From assembly GCA_037976565.1 (NCBI GenBank), contig CP137686.1, positions 496,001 through 560,000 on the forward strand: a DNA stretch of 64,000 nucleotides, read 5' to 3'. Position 1 is the first letter of the stretch, and every line of letters begins with the position of its first letter. This DNA is from Mesocentrotus franciscanus. Lineage: Eukaryota; Echinodermata; Echinoidea; Camarodonta; Strongylocentrotidae. Shown here one piece after another: positions 36,901 to 49,400 of this stretch. Under the pieces are notes generated by a model. The model ran no database searches, had not been told where the DNA came from, and saw only the letters and a list, made by a program, of their open reading frames with translations. The translations under genes and the position numbers were made by a program.

Positions 36901-37398
36901 CCACCAGGCCATCACTGGTCCATGGCACAGTCACGATGAACTAGAAACAAATACCCAAGCTCTCTTGATTCATTCTGACTTATAAATATTCATTAGTCCG
37001 CCATAGGACAATAACTTTTATAAATGTAATGCTTCCTGGGAGAAATTTCAATTATTATTTCCAAAAAAAAAAAAATCCAATCTTGTTGAGTCTGTTTGTG
37101 CATCTATCGTACTTAGCCTGACGGCTTCTTACGATAGATGCATACAGCCTCAACTCGAGTGTGGATAGATCGTATAATGCATCATTTGTATACTATATTA
37201 AGCACATATCCAACCTATGGAATGCTCACGGTGCCTATTAAGTATTAATATTACCCTGGCTTTTAATCCAGTTGCCCTTGGGCGCTAGTAACGTCAAGTT
37301 AGTAACACACTTCTCCAGATTCATCCCCTGTTATCTCATCTTGCTCATTTAAATACATACATTCTACTATACTACTACTACTACTACTACTACTACTA

Positions 37399-37430
<32 letters not shown>

Positions 37431-40400
37431 ATCATCATAATAATACAAAATAATGCATTTTGTAGCGCATTTTCAATAAATCTGTTCAAATACGCATTGC
37501 AATAATGTAATTAAAGGAAGAGGTGAGTTTTGAGATATTTTAAAGGTATTGACAGATTGCTGGTTGCGAAGAAACTTGGGTAGAATTTTAGTCCAACCTG
37601 TCTTTCACTGAGTAAAGAGTAATAGGTTGAACCGACATAAAATTATCTAGATCACCGAATCAAAACCTTTTCTGTTCTGTGTATCAAATTTTTCCCTCTT
37701 TCAGGCTATTACCATACAATAACATATTTCGGATTGAGGATCTTAGTTTCAGCAATTTGAACAAGTTGACCATGCTGTGAGTATGAAAACATTCATTTCA
37801 ATAAAGTATGTAATGTATTCACTTGAATGGTGTTTATAGAGCACCAAACACCTGGGGGAAATGCTGTATGGCTAGAATGTAGAACATGAACCTCAACAAA
37901 TAAATTGCATTCCATAGGTTAACGGTTGAGGAGTATGAAAAAATAAAGAATAACATAATACCCCTCGTACGGAACCCAAGTCCGACTTTGGTTCTGTGCA
38001 TGTGCTCCCAATTCTATGCGAGCATGAACGCTTGCGCCAACTAGTCAACTCAACAAGTCCTTTTACTGTTACTTGGAGTGTATCAAACTGCAATATGCCT
38101 TTCTAGACGTATTATTTGAAGATCATATTTTGAATACAGTATAGCGACGTAAAACCTTTGACGTAAAACCTTTTACGTCAAGAGCAAAACTTTTTCCGGT
38201 CATTGATACACTTAGTAATGGTAGTAGTATTATTAAAACATCCTTAGCATGTAACATTTTTAACGCTTCCCATTTGCCTACAGGGATATATCTCACAATA
38301 TCATCGGTTCATTGTCGAATAATACCTTTACCGGTTTGAACAGTCTGACAGAATTGTAAGTTTTAACAATCAACTTTCTACACATAAGCTTAATTTCTTA
38401 AAGCTCATATTACATGCATGACTAGATTTCTCTCTCAAATGTACATTAATCAGTTTGTATATGTTGGAAAACATTTGCTATTTCCAGCAAACGATCAATG
38501 TTAAGCGTACTAAAATTACCCCCCCCCCAAACAAAAAAACAAAAAAAATCGTACATCTTGATGTTGCGATATTATTTGTGTTAAACGTAAATTCAATACA
38601 CGGTCTGAAAGTTCCTGGTTTATCTACAGATTTAAATTTGTGATAAGAAACCTATGCAGGAGTAGAAAGATAAATATATATGCATATTATATGTATTTCA
38701 AGTCAATTTAAGGTTATGCATACAATTCAGGAATACATTAATATGTCCTAGTGTCCATTTATTGAAAATGGTTGGTCGCTACCGTCACAACCACTTCAAA
38801 ATCACATTTTAATCATAAAAACTATAATTCAGATAATCATTAGTCATTTACATGTTATTGAGAAACATTTCATATTGTTGAAGAACTTTTTTCTCGGTTT
38901 TGTAGGACATTATCAAATAATGAAATATCTAGGATTGAGGATTTCACTTATAGTCATTTGAACAAGTTGACTAAACTGTAAACCCACCATACACTGTATA
39001 ATTTGACTACAATCCGATTTTTGAAAAAAAACAGCGTTTGATATGAACATTCAAACTTCAAAATTCTTAATGATCGATGATTTGAATAGTCATATGGTTA
39101 ACGAAATTAAAATGTCAATGGATTTCTCGTTCCCTTGGAGGAGAAATAGCTTAATCGGCTCATAATCGTAGTGACGTCATAGCAGTAGTGCGATGGAATA
39201 TGATTTGAAGCCGATTCGGCTTTTACTCTGGCTAGAAAGCTTAAATGCACTAAAATTACGGCTGTTATCGTTCTTATCACTATTTAAAACCTATATCAAG
39301 AAGATGATTTTTTTTTAGATTTCTATATCTAAAGCAATTGCCATTTCTTTGAAATACAGATCGCAGGGAGATCGTGTAGTGTGCGGTGGGCTTAAGTGTT
39401 CATAAATTACATCGCATAATGTCACAAAGCCTACATCTTTTGCTTATCCTTTTTTTTTTATTTCAAACGTCATACTCATCCTTCATAATACTTCTACCAA
39501 ATGAATGACGATAGTGATAAGGTACTTTGGCAAGACATTAATCTACATTTGCCACTCTCCACCCACGTGTAAATGGGTACCTGGCAATTGCTGGGGTAAT
39601 ATAAATTGCAGGGCCCTCAGGAAGAACAGCACTGATACTGATGAGGCCTTGTGGGTAAACTTTAAATTAACCCAACTTATTGAGGGCTCGCCGAATAAAG
39701 ACCTCTTCTGCAATCTCTGATGGTATATTTTTTAAGGATGGCAAACATATTTGATGTTTACTGATATACGATTAATGACTGTGTAAAAAGGAAAAATTGC
39801 ATATGGACGTGGTCACTGTAGACAGGTGGCCTTCATAAAGATTTAAGCATTAATTGTACTCATTGTTTGTTATTCTGTTTCCTATTTTCATGGGAATCTA
39901 ATTACAATTAAGCTTAATTACTCAACGTTTGGAGGATACCACTAATTCTACAATGTTAGTTAAATGGCAATCAAGTCCGTTATTTTTCTCCAATTAGAAA
40001 AAAAGCAATCTATTAAATTGTTCAAAACTATGACAGAGCTAATTTTCATGATTGATATATTTTATTTATAATTTTGTATTTTTGCAGAGACCTTTCATAC
40101 AATAATATATCACGGATTGAGGATATCAGTTTCCGTGATTTGAAACAATTGACAACACTGTAAGTATCCATATATTACTTTAAAAAGCATAACGTCCTAC
40201 TTCGCTTCAGTATTTTTTTATATAAAATAATCATGATAATTATCGGTGCATGACAAATTAACAAACTGTTCAAAGTGAATCCGTCGTTATTCACTGTGTA
40301 TCCACTCTAATGTTCTTATATTGAATTATATTTTTGAAAGAGTAATAATATACCACGGAATATCATAATAGAATATAATAATATACAAATGATGCATGCG

Positions 40401-43400
40401 CATGGGTTCATTATACGATCTATCCGCACTCAACGAGGGTGGATAGATCGTATAATGAACGAATGAAAACATGCTTTATACTACGAAACTCCTAGATCCT
40501 TATTATTTGATGTAAAAAGAATTAATTCAAAATTATTTCGTGACAGTATACTAGTAGCTGACAAATAAGCTCGTCGTCCTGGTTACTGGTTCTAAACAAC
40601 AGAGCCCATGTGCGCGCAGCCCGCGTATGGACATGCATGAACCTCATACGCGTATGAGGGTCATGCATGCCCATAGAGAGGATCCCTTTGTGCATCCCTC
40701 ATACGCTGGCTGCGCGCTCGCACTAAAAAATCGTTGGATAGTACTGGAAACTATTGCACGCTTTTTCATGGAAAACGTGGGATAGTCTAAGTAAATGAAT
40801 CACACGTGACCGCGCATGACCAATCATTTGATTAGGATCTTGGAGTGAGTTGTATAATATACAAATGATGCATGCTCATGAGTTCATTATACAATCTATC
40901 CGCACTCGAGTTGAGGATGTGTGTTTCTATCGCACGAAGCCGTTAGGCTGAGTGCGATAGATACACATAGCCTCAACGAGGGTGGATAGATCGTATAATG
41001 AACGAATGAAAACATGCATCATTTGTTTTATACTACGAAACTCCTAGATCCTTGTTATTTGATGTAAAAAGAAATCATTTAAGATTGTTTCGTGACAGTA
41101 TGGCTGACAAATAAATCTCAAGTTTAATAGGCTTACTTTAGCGCGCACATATAGATAAGCGCACTTACCTCTATACACATTTACGCATAGTGCTGCGCAA
41201 GAATAGACCTACACACGGTATAAGCGCTCTTAACCTTTACGCGCACTACTGCGCATCATGTACATGCACTAAAAAAAAACGTTGGATAGTACTGGAAAAT
41301 ATTGCACGCTTTTTCATGAAAAACGTGGGATAGTCTCAGTAAATGAATCACACGTGACCGCGCATGACCAATCATTTGATTAGGATCTAGGAGTGAGTTG
41401 TATAATAACAAATATAATACATGATAGTAATGATAATATATATATAATATATGATAGGAATAATCTATTACGTATTGAGGATTGAGGATTCAGTGATTTT
41501 AGCAAGTGTGCATCGAGGGTGATGTAGCTTTTTCGCTTCGTTGTGTTTTTTTTAATAGTAGAAATGTACTTCTGAAGGGAAAATGAGTTAAAGAGAGAAG
41601 AGAAAGAGAGAGGGGGAGAGAGAGAAACAAAAAGACGAGAGACGAGAGAGAGAAAGAGTGTAACGGGGGAAGGAAGAGGGAATGAATATTAATTTTAAGT
41701 AATTTTGAAGGAGGGCATTCAAAATTTGTAAGAAACATACTATGTCACTGTATATTGTACAAGCTTTTAGGCCGGTTTAAGCCATTTCGGAGATACAATC
41801 TGCGCATAGGCAGATAAATGTCATTCGTACAAAACTATAAAACTCATCGAGAAGACTGCTGGGCACGTGTTCATGAAAGTTACGTAATCAAGTACATTTT
41901 ATGATACACAAGTGGCAGTACTATTTTCAAGAGGGCAAACAAAAGGTATTCATGAGGCACTTCTATCCCTTTGGTCTGGATTATTCTAAAATGCACAAAG
42001 TCATTTGTACAAGTGCTGTCTCGGAAGTGGCTTTTTCTCGAAACCGGGATCCATTTAGGCCAGGTTCGATCTTCGACTATTTGGTCCGTATTCTACTTAT
42101 TCAGTTAAACACCAGGCTTGGTCTATGCAAACGTTTAACAAAGGGCAACTTAGACCTCAGACGAAATACCTTTGTTAAACTCGATTTCAACTTCTAAGGT
42201 CACGTTTTATCATCCACCCTCCCCAGGTCATCAATACCGAAACAAAGCGAGAAAGTGGAGAGTAAAGTTCGGTCTTAGGAGTTCAGTCTCATGGGCAACC
42301 CGTCTCATGAATCTTTAATCTCGTAGGCTATTGGTGTCATGTTCCATGCATCTCATGGGCTCAGCTCTCAAAGATGTGAAAACGATGTCGCACAATGCTG
42401 TCAGTAATCTTCCTATATTTTTTCCCCACAGATTTCTTAATGAGAACCAAATCTCCAACATTGATATTGATGCTTTCAAAGGACTTCATACTCTGGAGGT
42501 TATGTAAGTATATTTCATGTTGATTCGACACTCAATATGTTTGTTTGAACCACCATTGTGACGGCAGTAGTTATAGGAAAAGAAGATCTTTCCAAAATTC
42601 TTTACATATATCGTTTCAAGAAGATATCGAAACCACCTTATTCTGATAAAGCAAACAGATGTTTTTGAAAACACTGGTGCTCAGTCAGTCACAGAAAAGG
42701 TATCATTCGACAGAACCACAAGACAACCACCCCTGGATCATAATACCCAGATAACTAAACGTAACCCCTTGTTGAATTACCCCTAGGTAAGTGACAGGGG
42801 AAAAAGTTGTGCTCGGGTAGTCGTCTTGATACCTTAGTCATATTGACAAGACCGACACCAGACCGACACCAGACCGACACCAGACCGAACGAAATTATTG
42901 CATCACGTCTACGGCCAATAATCGGTCGGTTTGGAGTCGGTCTGAAGTCGAATTGGCGGTGTGACTGAGGTATGACATGATAAATACAGGTTACATTCCC
43001 GCCGTACGCCGTATGACGTATTTTGGTACTTTTAAATGCTTTTATGAAACTAAATAATGCAATATTGTCACCCTTTCTCTTTCATCAATAATCTCAGTTA
43101 TTTCAATTATTTTACATCTATCAAATGATTATCAGTTACTACATGTATTCTGACCTTTCTCGTCCCTTCATAGTGACCTGACAAATAATGCAATCAGAGA
43201 GTTGAGGAAGGGAATGTTTGATGATCAATCGAATCTTACAGATGCGTAAGTTGATTCAATATGTTACTCCTCATTCCTTCGTACTCTAGCACAAATTATG
43301 TGTTTATTCTTTTCATAGGAATGCAGTGCTAGAATATGAAATAATTATTATTTAAATTATTCTTTCGACAGGCCACTTTGTGGGCAATGTCCACTGCAGA

Positions 43401-46400
43401 TCTTTTCAATATTTCACTTGTAATAAAAGAAGACAGTAGAACTAGCAATGTGTGATTTATCAATGATCTAGAAAGAATGTTGACCACAGGGAATTCGATA
43501 TAATGTAACATTCCAAGTGGTGATGACGATGATGGTGATGCTGATGGTGATGATGATGATGATGATAATGATTATGATAATGATCTTGCTTATTAAAACA
43601 CTCAATGGCCCCGGATTTGAGTGTAGTTCTGTAGCGCTAAGTGAGATTGTAAAATCATTTGATCCAGACTGTTTTTGCACCTTTTCTCTTTCAGGTTTTT
43701 CTCTAACAACCAGCTGGAATACATCGAACCGGGGACTTTCCAGAATCTGAGTCGGCTAAGTCGGCTGTAAGTTTGTGAGCGTGGCACTGCTAGTTCGAAA
43801 TACTATACAACTATTGACTAGTTGGATGCGTAATATTATACAAACACTGACTGCTTTGAGGGCACGGTTAAAACTATTGCCCAATGTGATCTCGAAAATG
43901 TACTGTGACCCGAGACGAAGTAGAGGGCATAGTGCAGTCTCGACATCACATTGGGCAACCAATGTCGGGTTAAAAAATTGAATATTCGTGCTTGTTTACC
44001 AAAAGGGGCTAAAGTAAGAACATTTCCCCTAATATTATCTATTCATCTAGAGTAATCGTAACGAAATATTTTCAGACGTCTTTGAAATATTAGCTCTGCC
44101 TTTTTAATACACTTCTCCACTTACGTTACCACTCCGAGCTATCACGCTATCAAGCAAGCGCTTACTGTCATAGCCCTTCTTCTGCAAAAGAATATTATTC
44201 TGCTTCTTTGTACATCAATTTTATTTGCTTGTAAACCTCTTGTCATAAAACAGGAGAATGTATGGAAATAGCATCACTTCACTGCCGTCAGGAGCATTTA
44301 GAGGACTTGAGAGTATCCTGTACCTGTAAGTATGACTACACCCGGCCAAGCTATTCTCTTTTTCTGCTATATCTCGACCTAACATAAATTTTAGTCTTCG
44401 GAGATTGGAAGGTAATCGATACCGAAACAAAGTGAAAAAGTTGAGAGTAAAGTTTAGTCTCTGGACTTCAGTCTCATGGGCCACCAGTCTCATGAATCTT
44501 TGATCTCGTAGGCTATTATTGGTGTCATGTTCCATGCATCTCATGGGCTCCGGTCTTGTACGAATTTAGTTTTGTGGGAATGGGGTCCCATGGACCTTTC
44601 ATTCATTGCACCTTCTGTCTCGTGGGCGTTGGGTTTCATGAGACCAATTTGGTATAATGGACCTATAGTGCTATGGGCTTTTGATCTAATGGGCCTTCGG
44701 TTTCAAAGACGTCCATAATCATGGGCGCTTGGTCTATAGAACCTTTAATCTTGTGGACCTTTTGTCTCATAATCGGGCATTTAGTTTGTATTAACTATTC
44801 GACCACAATAACAAATAAACTAGGACAAAAACTAAAAAAGAAGAAGCAAACATTTGTAGATAAGGATTTTTTAAATTTCTAAATCATTTCTCGTAATAAT
44901 TTATTTATTTCTAACTAAATAATCTTAATGGACTTTAAAAATTCTGACACGAAAAGTTGTCCACAATACCGTATAAAAAAATAAAGTTGAATTACCCCCG
45001 CAAAGATGTGAAAACGATATCGCATACTGCTGTCAGTAATCTTATTTTTTTCCACAGATCTCTTGAAGACAACCACATCTCCAACATTGATATTGATGCT
45101 TTTAAAGGTCTTCATACTCTGAAGGTTTTGTAAGTATATCTCATGTTGAATCGACACTTAAACGAGATAAAATATTTTGTTGAACCACCATTGTGTAGTA
45201 GTTATAGGAAGAAAAAAAGATGTTTCCAGAATCCTTTAAATATAAAATTGTCGTTTAAAGAAGATATCGAAACCACCCTATTCTGCTGTAGAGAACAGAT
45301 TTTTCGAAAAGTCTTTCGTGCAAAACTATAAAACTCATTGAGACGACTGCTGGACACGTGTTTATGAAAGTTACGTAATCATTCAATGATACACAGTTGA
45401 AAGTACAACATGTATATTCGAGAGGGCAAAACAAATGTATTAATGAAGCACCTCTATCCCTTTGGTGTGGATTATTCTTAAAGGTCGGGTGACATCCAAA
45501 TATAAGTTGATTCCTGTTGATGTGCAGGGCTGCATACAACTTAAGATACACAAACCCACAGTACCATTACGACCTATAGTGTCATGCATAGGCTCCTTTG
45601 CCTATAACCTCTCAAAGTACCTAGCAGAGATTCTTTCTCCGCTCACCGGTTTGACTGAATATACGATTCCCAATTCGAGTGGTTTTGCAGAGTTCATAGC
45701 AGAGCAAACCATTGGTGCACAAGAACGCATGGTCTCGTTTGACGTAGTTTCACTCTTCACCAATGTACCGATTGAGGGCGCATGCAATGCTACATGGCAA
45801 CGCTTACAATCAGACAGCAATTTGTCTACCCGTACCGCACTCTCACCGGAACAACTCACTCAACTCCTCGAGTTTGTCCTTCGATCCACATATTTTCTGT
45901 ATAAAGGTTCATACTATGAACAAACAGAAGGGGCAGCCATGGGCAGTGCGGTCTCGGCTGTCGTGGCCAACCTATACATGGAGAGTTTCGAAGAACAAGC
46001 GTTGGACACATGTCCCCTCTCTTGCATGCCTCGTGTTTGGAAGAGATACGTAGATGACACCTTCATCATAGTTCCCATCTCTGAAACAGATAATCTGCTT
46101 AAACACATGAACAGCCTCGAACCAACCATCCAGTTCACATCAGAGATAGAGTGTGAAGGGAAGATAGCATTCTTAGACACTTTAGTTCATAGACACGACA
46201 ACCATAGGCTCTCCACCTCAGTCTATAGGAAGCCTACCCACACAGACCAGTACATAGCGTTTGACTCTCACCATCCCATATCGGTGAAGAGAGGTCTAGT
46301 GAAATGTCTATTTGACAGAGCTTCACGCATTGTGACAAGTCCACAACAGCCATGCAAAGAACGGACCCGTGTCCACAGTGCCCTGAGTCTCAACGGTTAT

Positions 46401-49400
46401 ACCCACGCCGTTTTGTACAAAATACCAAGAAGAGATCGTCGGAACCCAGGGATCAGAAGGTATTCAAGACATTTACAGTCTTGCCGTACATTGATGGTGT
46501 CTCCCAACAACTCAAGCGCCGCCTAGAGAGCCATGGCATTCGAACGGTTTTCAGATCAGATACCACCCTACGTCAACAACTTACACGCCCCAAGGATCCA
46601 ATTCCTCCACATAGACAGGACGGCATTGTGTACAACATCCCTTGCAAAGGATGTGATAGATCCTACATCGGTGAAACTGCCCGTCCGATAAAAGAAAGAA
46701 TCACTGAGCATAAGAGGGACGTCAGGCTCCGCCGAACTGACAACTCAGCCGTAGCCGAACATGCTTGGGATAATCAGCATCAACCAGACTGGGACGGGGT
46801 TCAGTGCCTTTCCCAGGAACGGCATTGGTACACACGGAGGGTAAAAGAAGCTATCAATATCCGTCTCAATCCCAATAATTTCAACAGAGACAACGGGATC
46901 GATATCCCCGAATTTTGGATGCGTACGATACGCCGCCATGACACTCCCCGTCCAGCCGGCCAGCACCGGTCGATTCCAATCAGCAGACGGCCCGAGCCAG
47001 CGGCCCGTTGATTGGTTGAGCTCGCTATTGCTTCCGCCCAGCAGGCGAGCCGAACCAGCGGCCTGTTGATTGGTCAAGCACCGTGTGCGTCGGCCAATAG
47101 GCCTTGTGCATTAGCCGAACCAGCGGCCGAACCAGCAGCCTGCTGATTGGTCGAGCACCGTGTGCGTTATTGTTCCAATTATCGATCGAATTATTGACCG
47201 CGCCGGTCCTCCCGTGGAGTATAAAACACGCTTGCTTACATTAGTTTTTTATCACCTGACGAAGTGTTGCAGCGGCGCACGAAACGTCGGGATCTTTTAG
47301 ATCCCTTATTGACCACATTGCGAGACAAACGAATATCACTAGCGATATTATTTTCGATATATTTTCTTATTCAAACATCTAAATATATTTCATAGATTTT
47401 TAAATATTTTTAAAAATAATTTTCTCAGACCTGCTAAGCTCCACCTCAGCACATGCTCACACAAGATTTGCATTTTTTTATACAATACCTCCACATTACC
47501 TTTCTTTTCCTGTTGATGCTACATCACGTCTGACATAGCAACTCCTGTGTCGGTAGTGTATGGTCTATTGTAAACAGGTAGTCAGCTCTGATGAAGCCAC
47601 ATACCACTGTCTTTTGTTAGCTCACTAAAGATTGACAGATGATGTCACAAGATGAATGAGATCTGGAGAATTGTTTTAGGGTAGAGCTTAGCAGGTCTGA
47701 GATTTTTTTTCTCATAAATATTAAAAAATCTATGAAATATATTTAGACGTTTGAATAACAAAATATAAGTTGTATGCAGCCCTGCACATCAACAGGAATC
47801 AACTTATATTTGGATGTCACCCGACCTTTAAATGCACAAACTAAGATGTTTCCATGACTTGTGTAAACTATCTGTAGATATTTAGGGGCCATTAGGGGCC
47901 ACAAGTGCTATCTCCGATTTTTTTTTCAAAACCGGGATCCTTTTAGGCTAGGTTCAATCCTCGACTATTTGGTCCGTATTCTGCTAATTCAGTTAAACAC
48001 CAGGCTTGGTCTATGAAAACGATTGACAAAGGGACAACTTAGATCTCACACGAAATTCCTTTGTTAAACTCGATTTTAACTTCTAAGGTCACGTTCTATC
48101 ATCCACCCTCCCCACCCCAGGCTATGACGCTATCAAGCAAGCGCTTACTGTGAAAGCCCTTCTTCTGCAGAAAAATATAATTCTGCTTCTTTGTACACCA
48201 CTTTTATTTGCTTGTAAACTTCTTGTCATAAAACAGGAGAATGTATGGAAATAGCGTCACTTCACTACCGTCAGGAGCATTTAGAGGACTTGAGAGTATC
48301 CTGTACCTGTAAGTATGACTACACCCGGCCAAGCTATTCTCTTTTTCTGCTATATCTCGATCTATAAACAGATCTTTTAGTCTGCGGAGAGTGGACGGTA
48401 ATCGATACCGAAACAAAGTGAAGAAGTTGAGAGTAAAGTTCAGTCTCAGGACTTCAGTCTCATGGGCCACCAGTCTCATGAATCTTTGATCTCGTAGGCT
48501 ATTATTGGTGTCATGTTCCATGCATCTCATGGGCTCCGGTCTTGTACGAATTTAGTTTTGTGGGAAGGGGGTCCCATGGACCTTTCATTCATTGCACCTT
48601 CTGTCTCGTGGGCCTTGGGTCTCATGGGACCAATTTGGTATAATGGACCTATAGTGCTATGGGCTTTTGATCTAATGGGCCTTAGGTTTCATGGAAGTCC
48701 ATAATCATGGGCGCTTAGACTTATGAACCTTTAGTCTTAATTGTAGACCTTTTGTCTCATAATAGGGCATTTATTCCGTATTAACTATTCGACCAAAATA
48801 ATAAATAAACTAGGACAAAAAATTTAATAGAAGAAGCGAAAATTTGTTGATAAGGATTTTTTAATATTCTAAATCATTTCTCGTACTGATTTATTTATTT
48901 CTTACTGATAATCTACCCCCGCAAAGATGTGAAAACGATGTCACATAATGCTTTCAGAAATCTTCTTCTTTTTCCACAGAGATCTTAGATACAACCAAAT
49001 CTCAAACATTGATATTGATGCTTTCAAAGGACTTCATACTCTGTCTTATATGTAAGTATATATCATGTTGATTCGACACGAGATAAATATCATGTTGAAC
49101 CACCATTGTGCAGTAGTTATAGGAACATAAGATCTTTCCAAAATCCTTTAAATATATCATTCAAAGAAGATATCGAAACCATCCTATTGTCTTTTAAAAC
49201 ACTGGTAAGAGCAAAGGTATCATTCGACAGAACCACAGGACAACCACCCCTGGACCATAATACCCAGATAACTACGTGACCCCTTATAACAGACCGAACG
49301 AAAATATTACATTACGTCTAGGGCAAATAATCGGTCAGTTTGGAGTCGGTCTGAAGTCGGTTTGGAGGTGTGACTGAGGTATGACATGATAAATACAGGT

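Larger units (their letters stand above)
45483..47827 (+). mobile_element. Penelope-like element (PLE), 5'-truncated, with inverted terminal segment
   Basis: A 2.35-kb insertion in the intron after LRR type B copy 2, same orientation as the receptor. Order: an end segment of about 62 bp (GGTCGGGTGACATCC to CATACAACTTA), RT beginning mid-domain at KIHKP, a GIY-YIG endonuclease, a 3' region, then the end segment again in inverted orientation up to 47,827. The paralogous intron at 51,470-51,490 shows the unoccupied site ATTCTTAAATGCAC. TTAAA is present on both sides of the insertion, a likely 5-bp target duplication. RT plus GIY-YIG is diagnostic for PLEs, and inverted pseudo-LTR ends with 5' truncation are known for them. 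The element is defective (frameshift between RT and endonuclease). Confidence 0.9.

Noticed and set aside
45462..45542. N-terminal residues of the apparent RT open frame
   Set aside because: These codons come from host intron and the inverted PLE end segment; the reading frame is open by chance and has no RT similarity before KIHKP.
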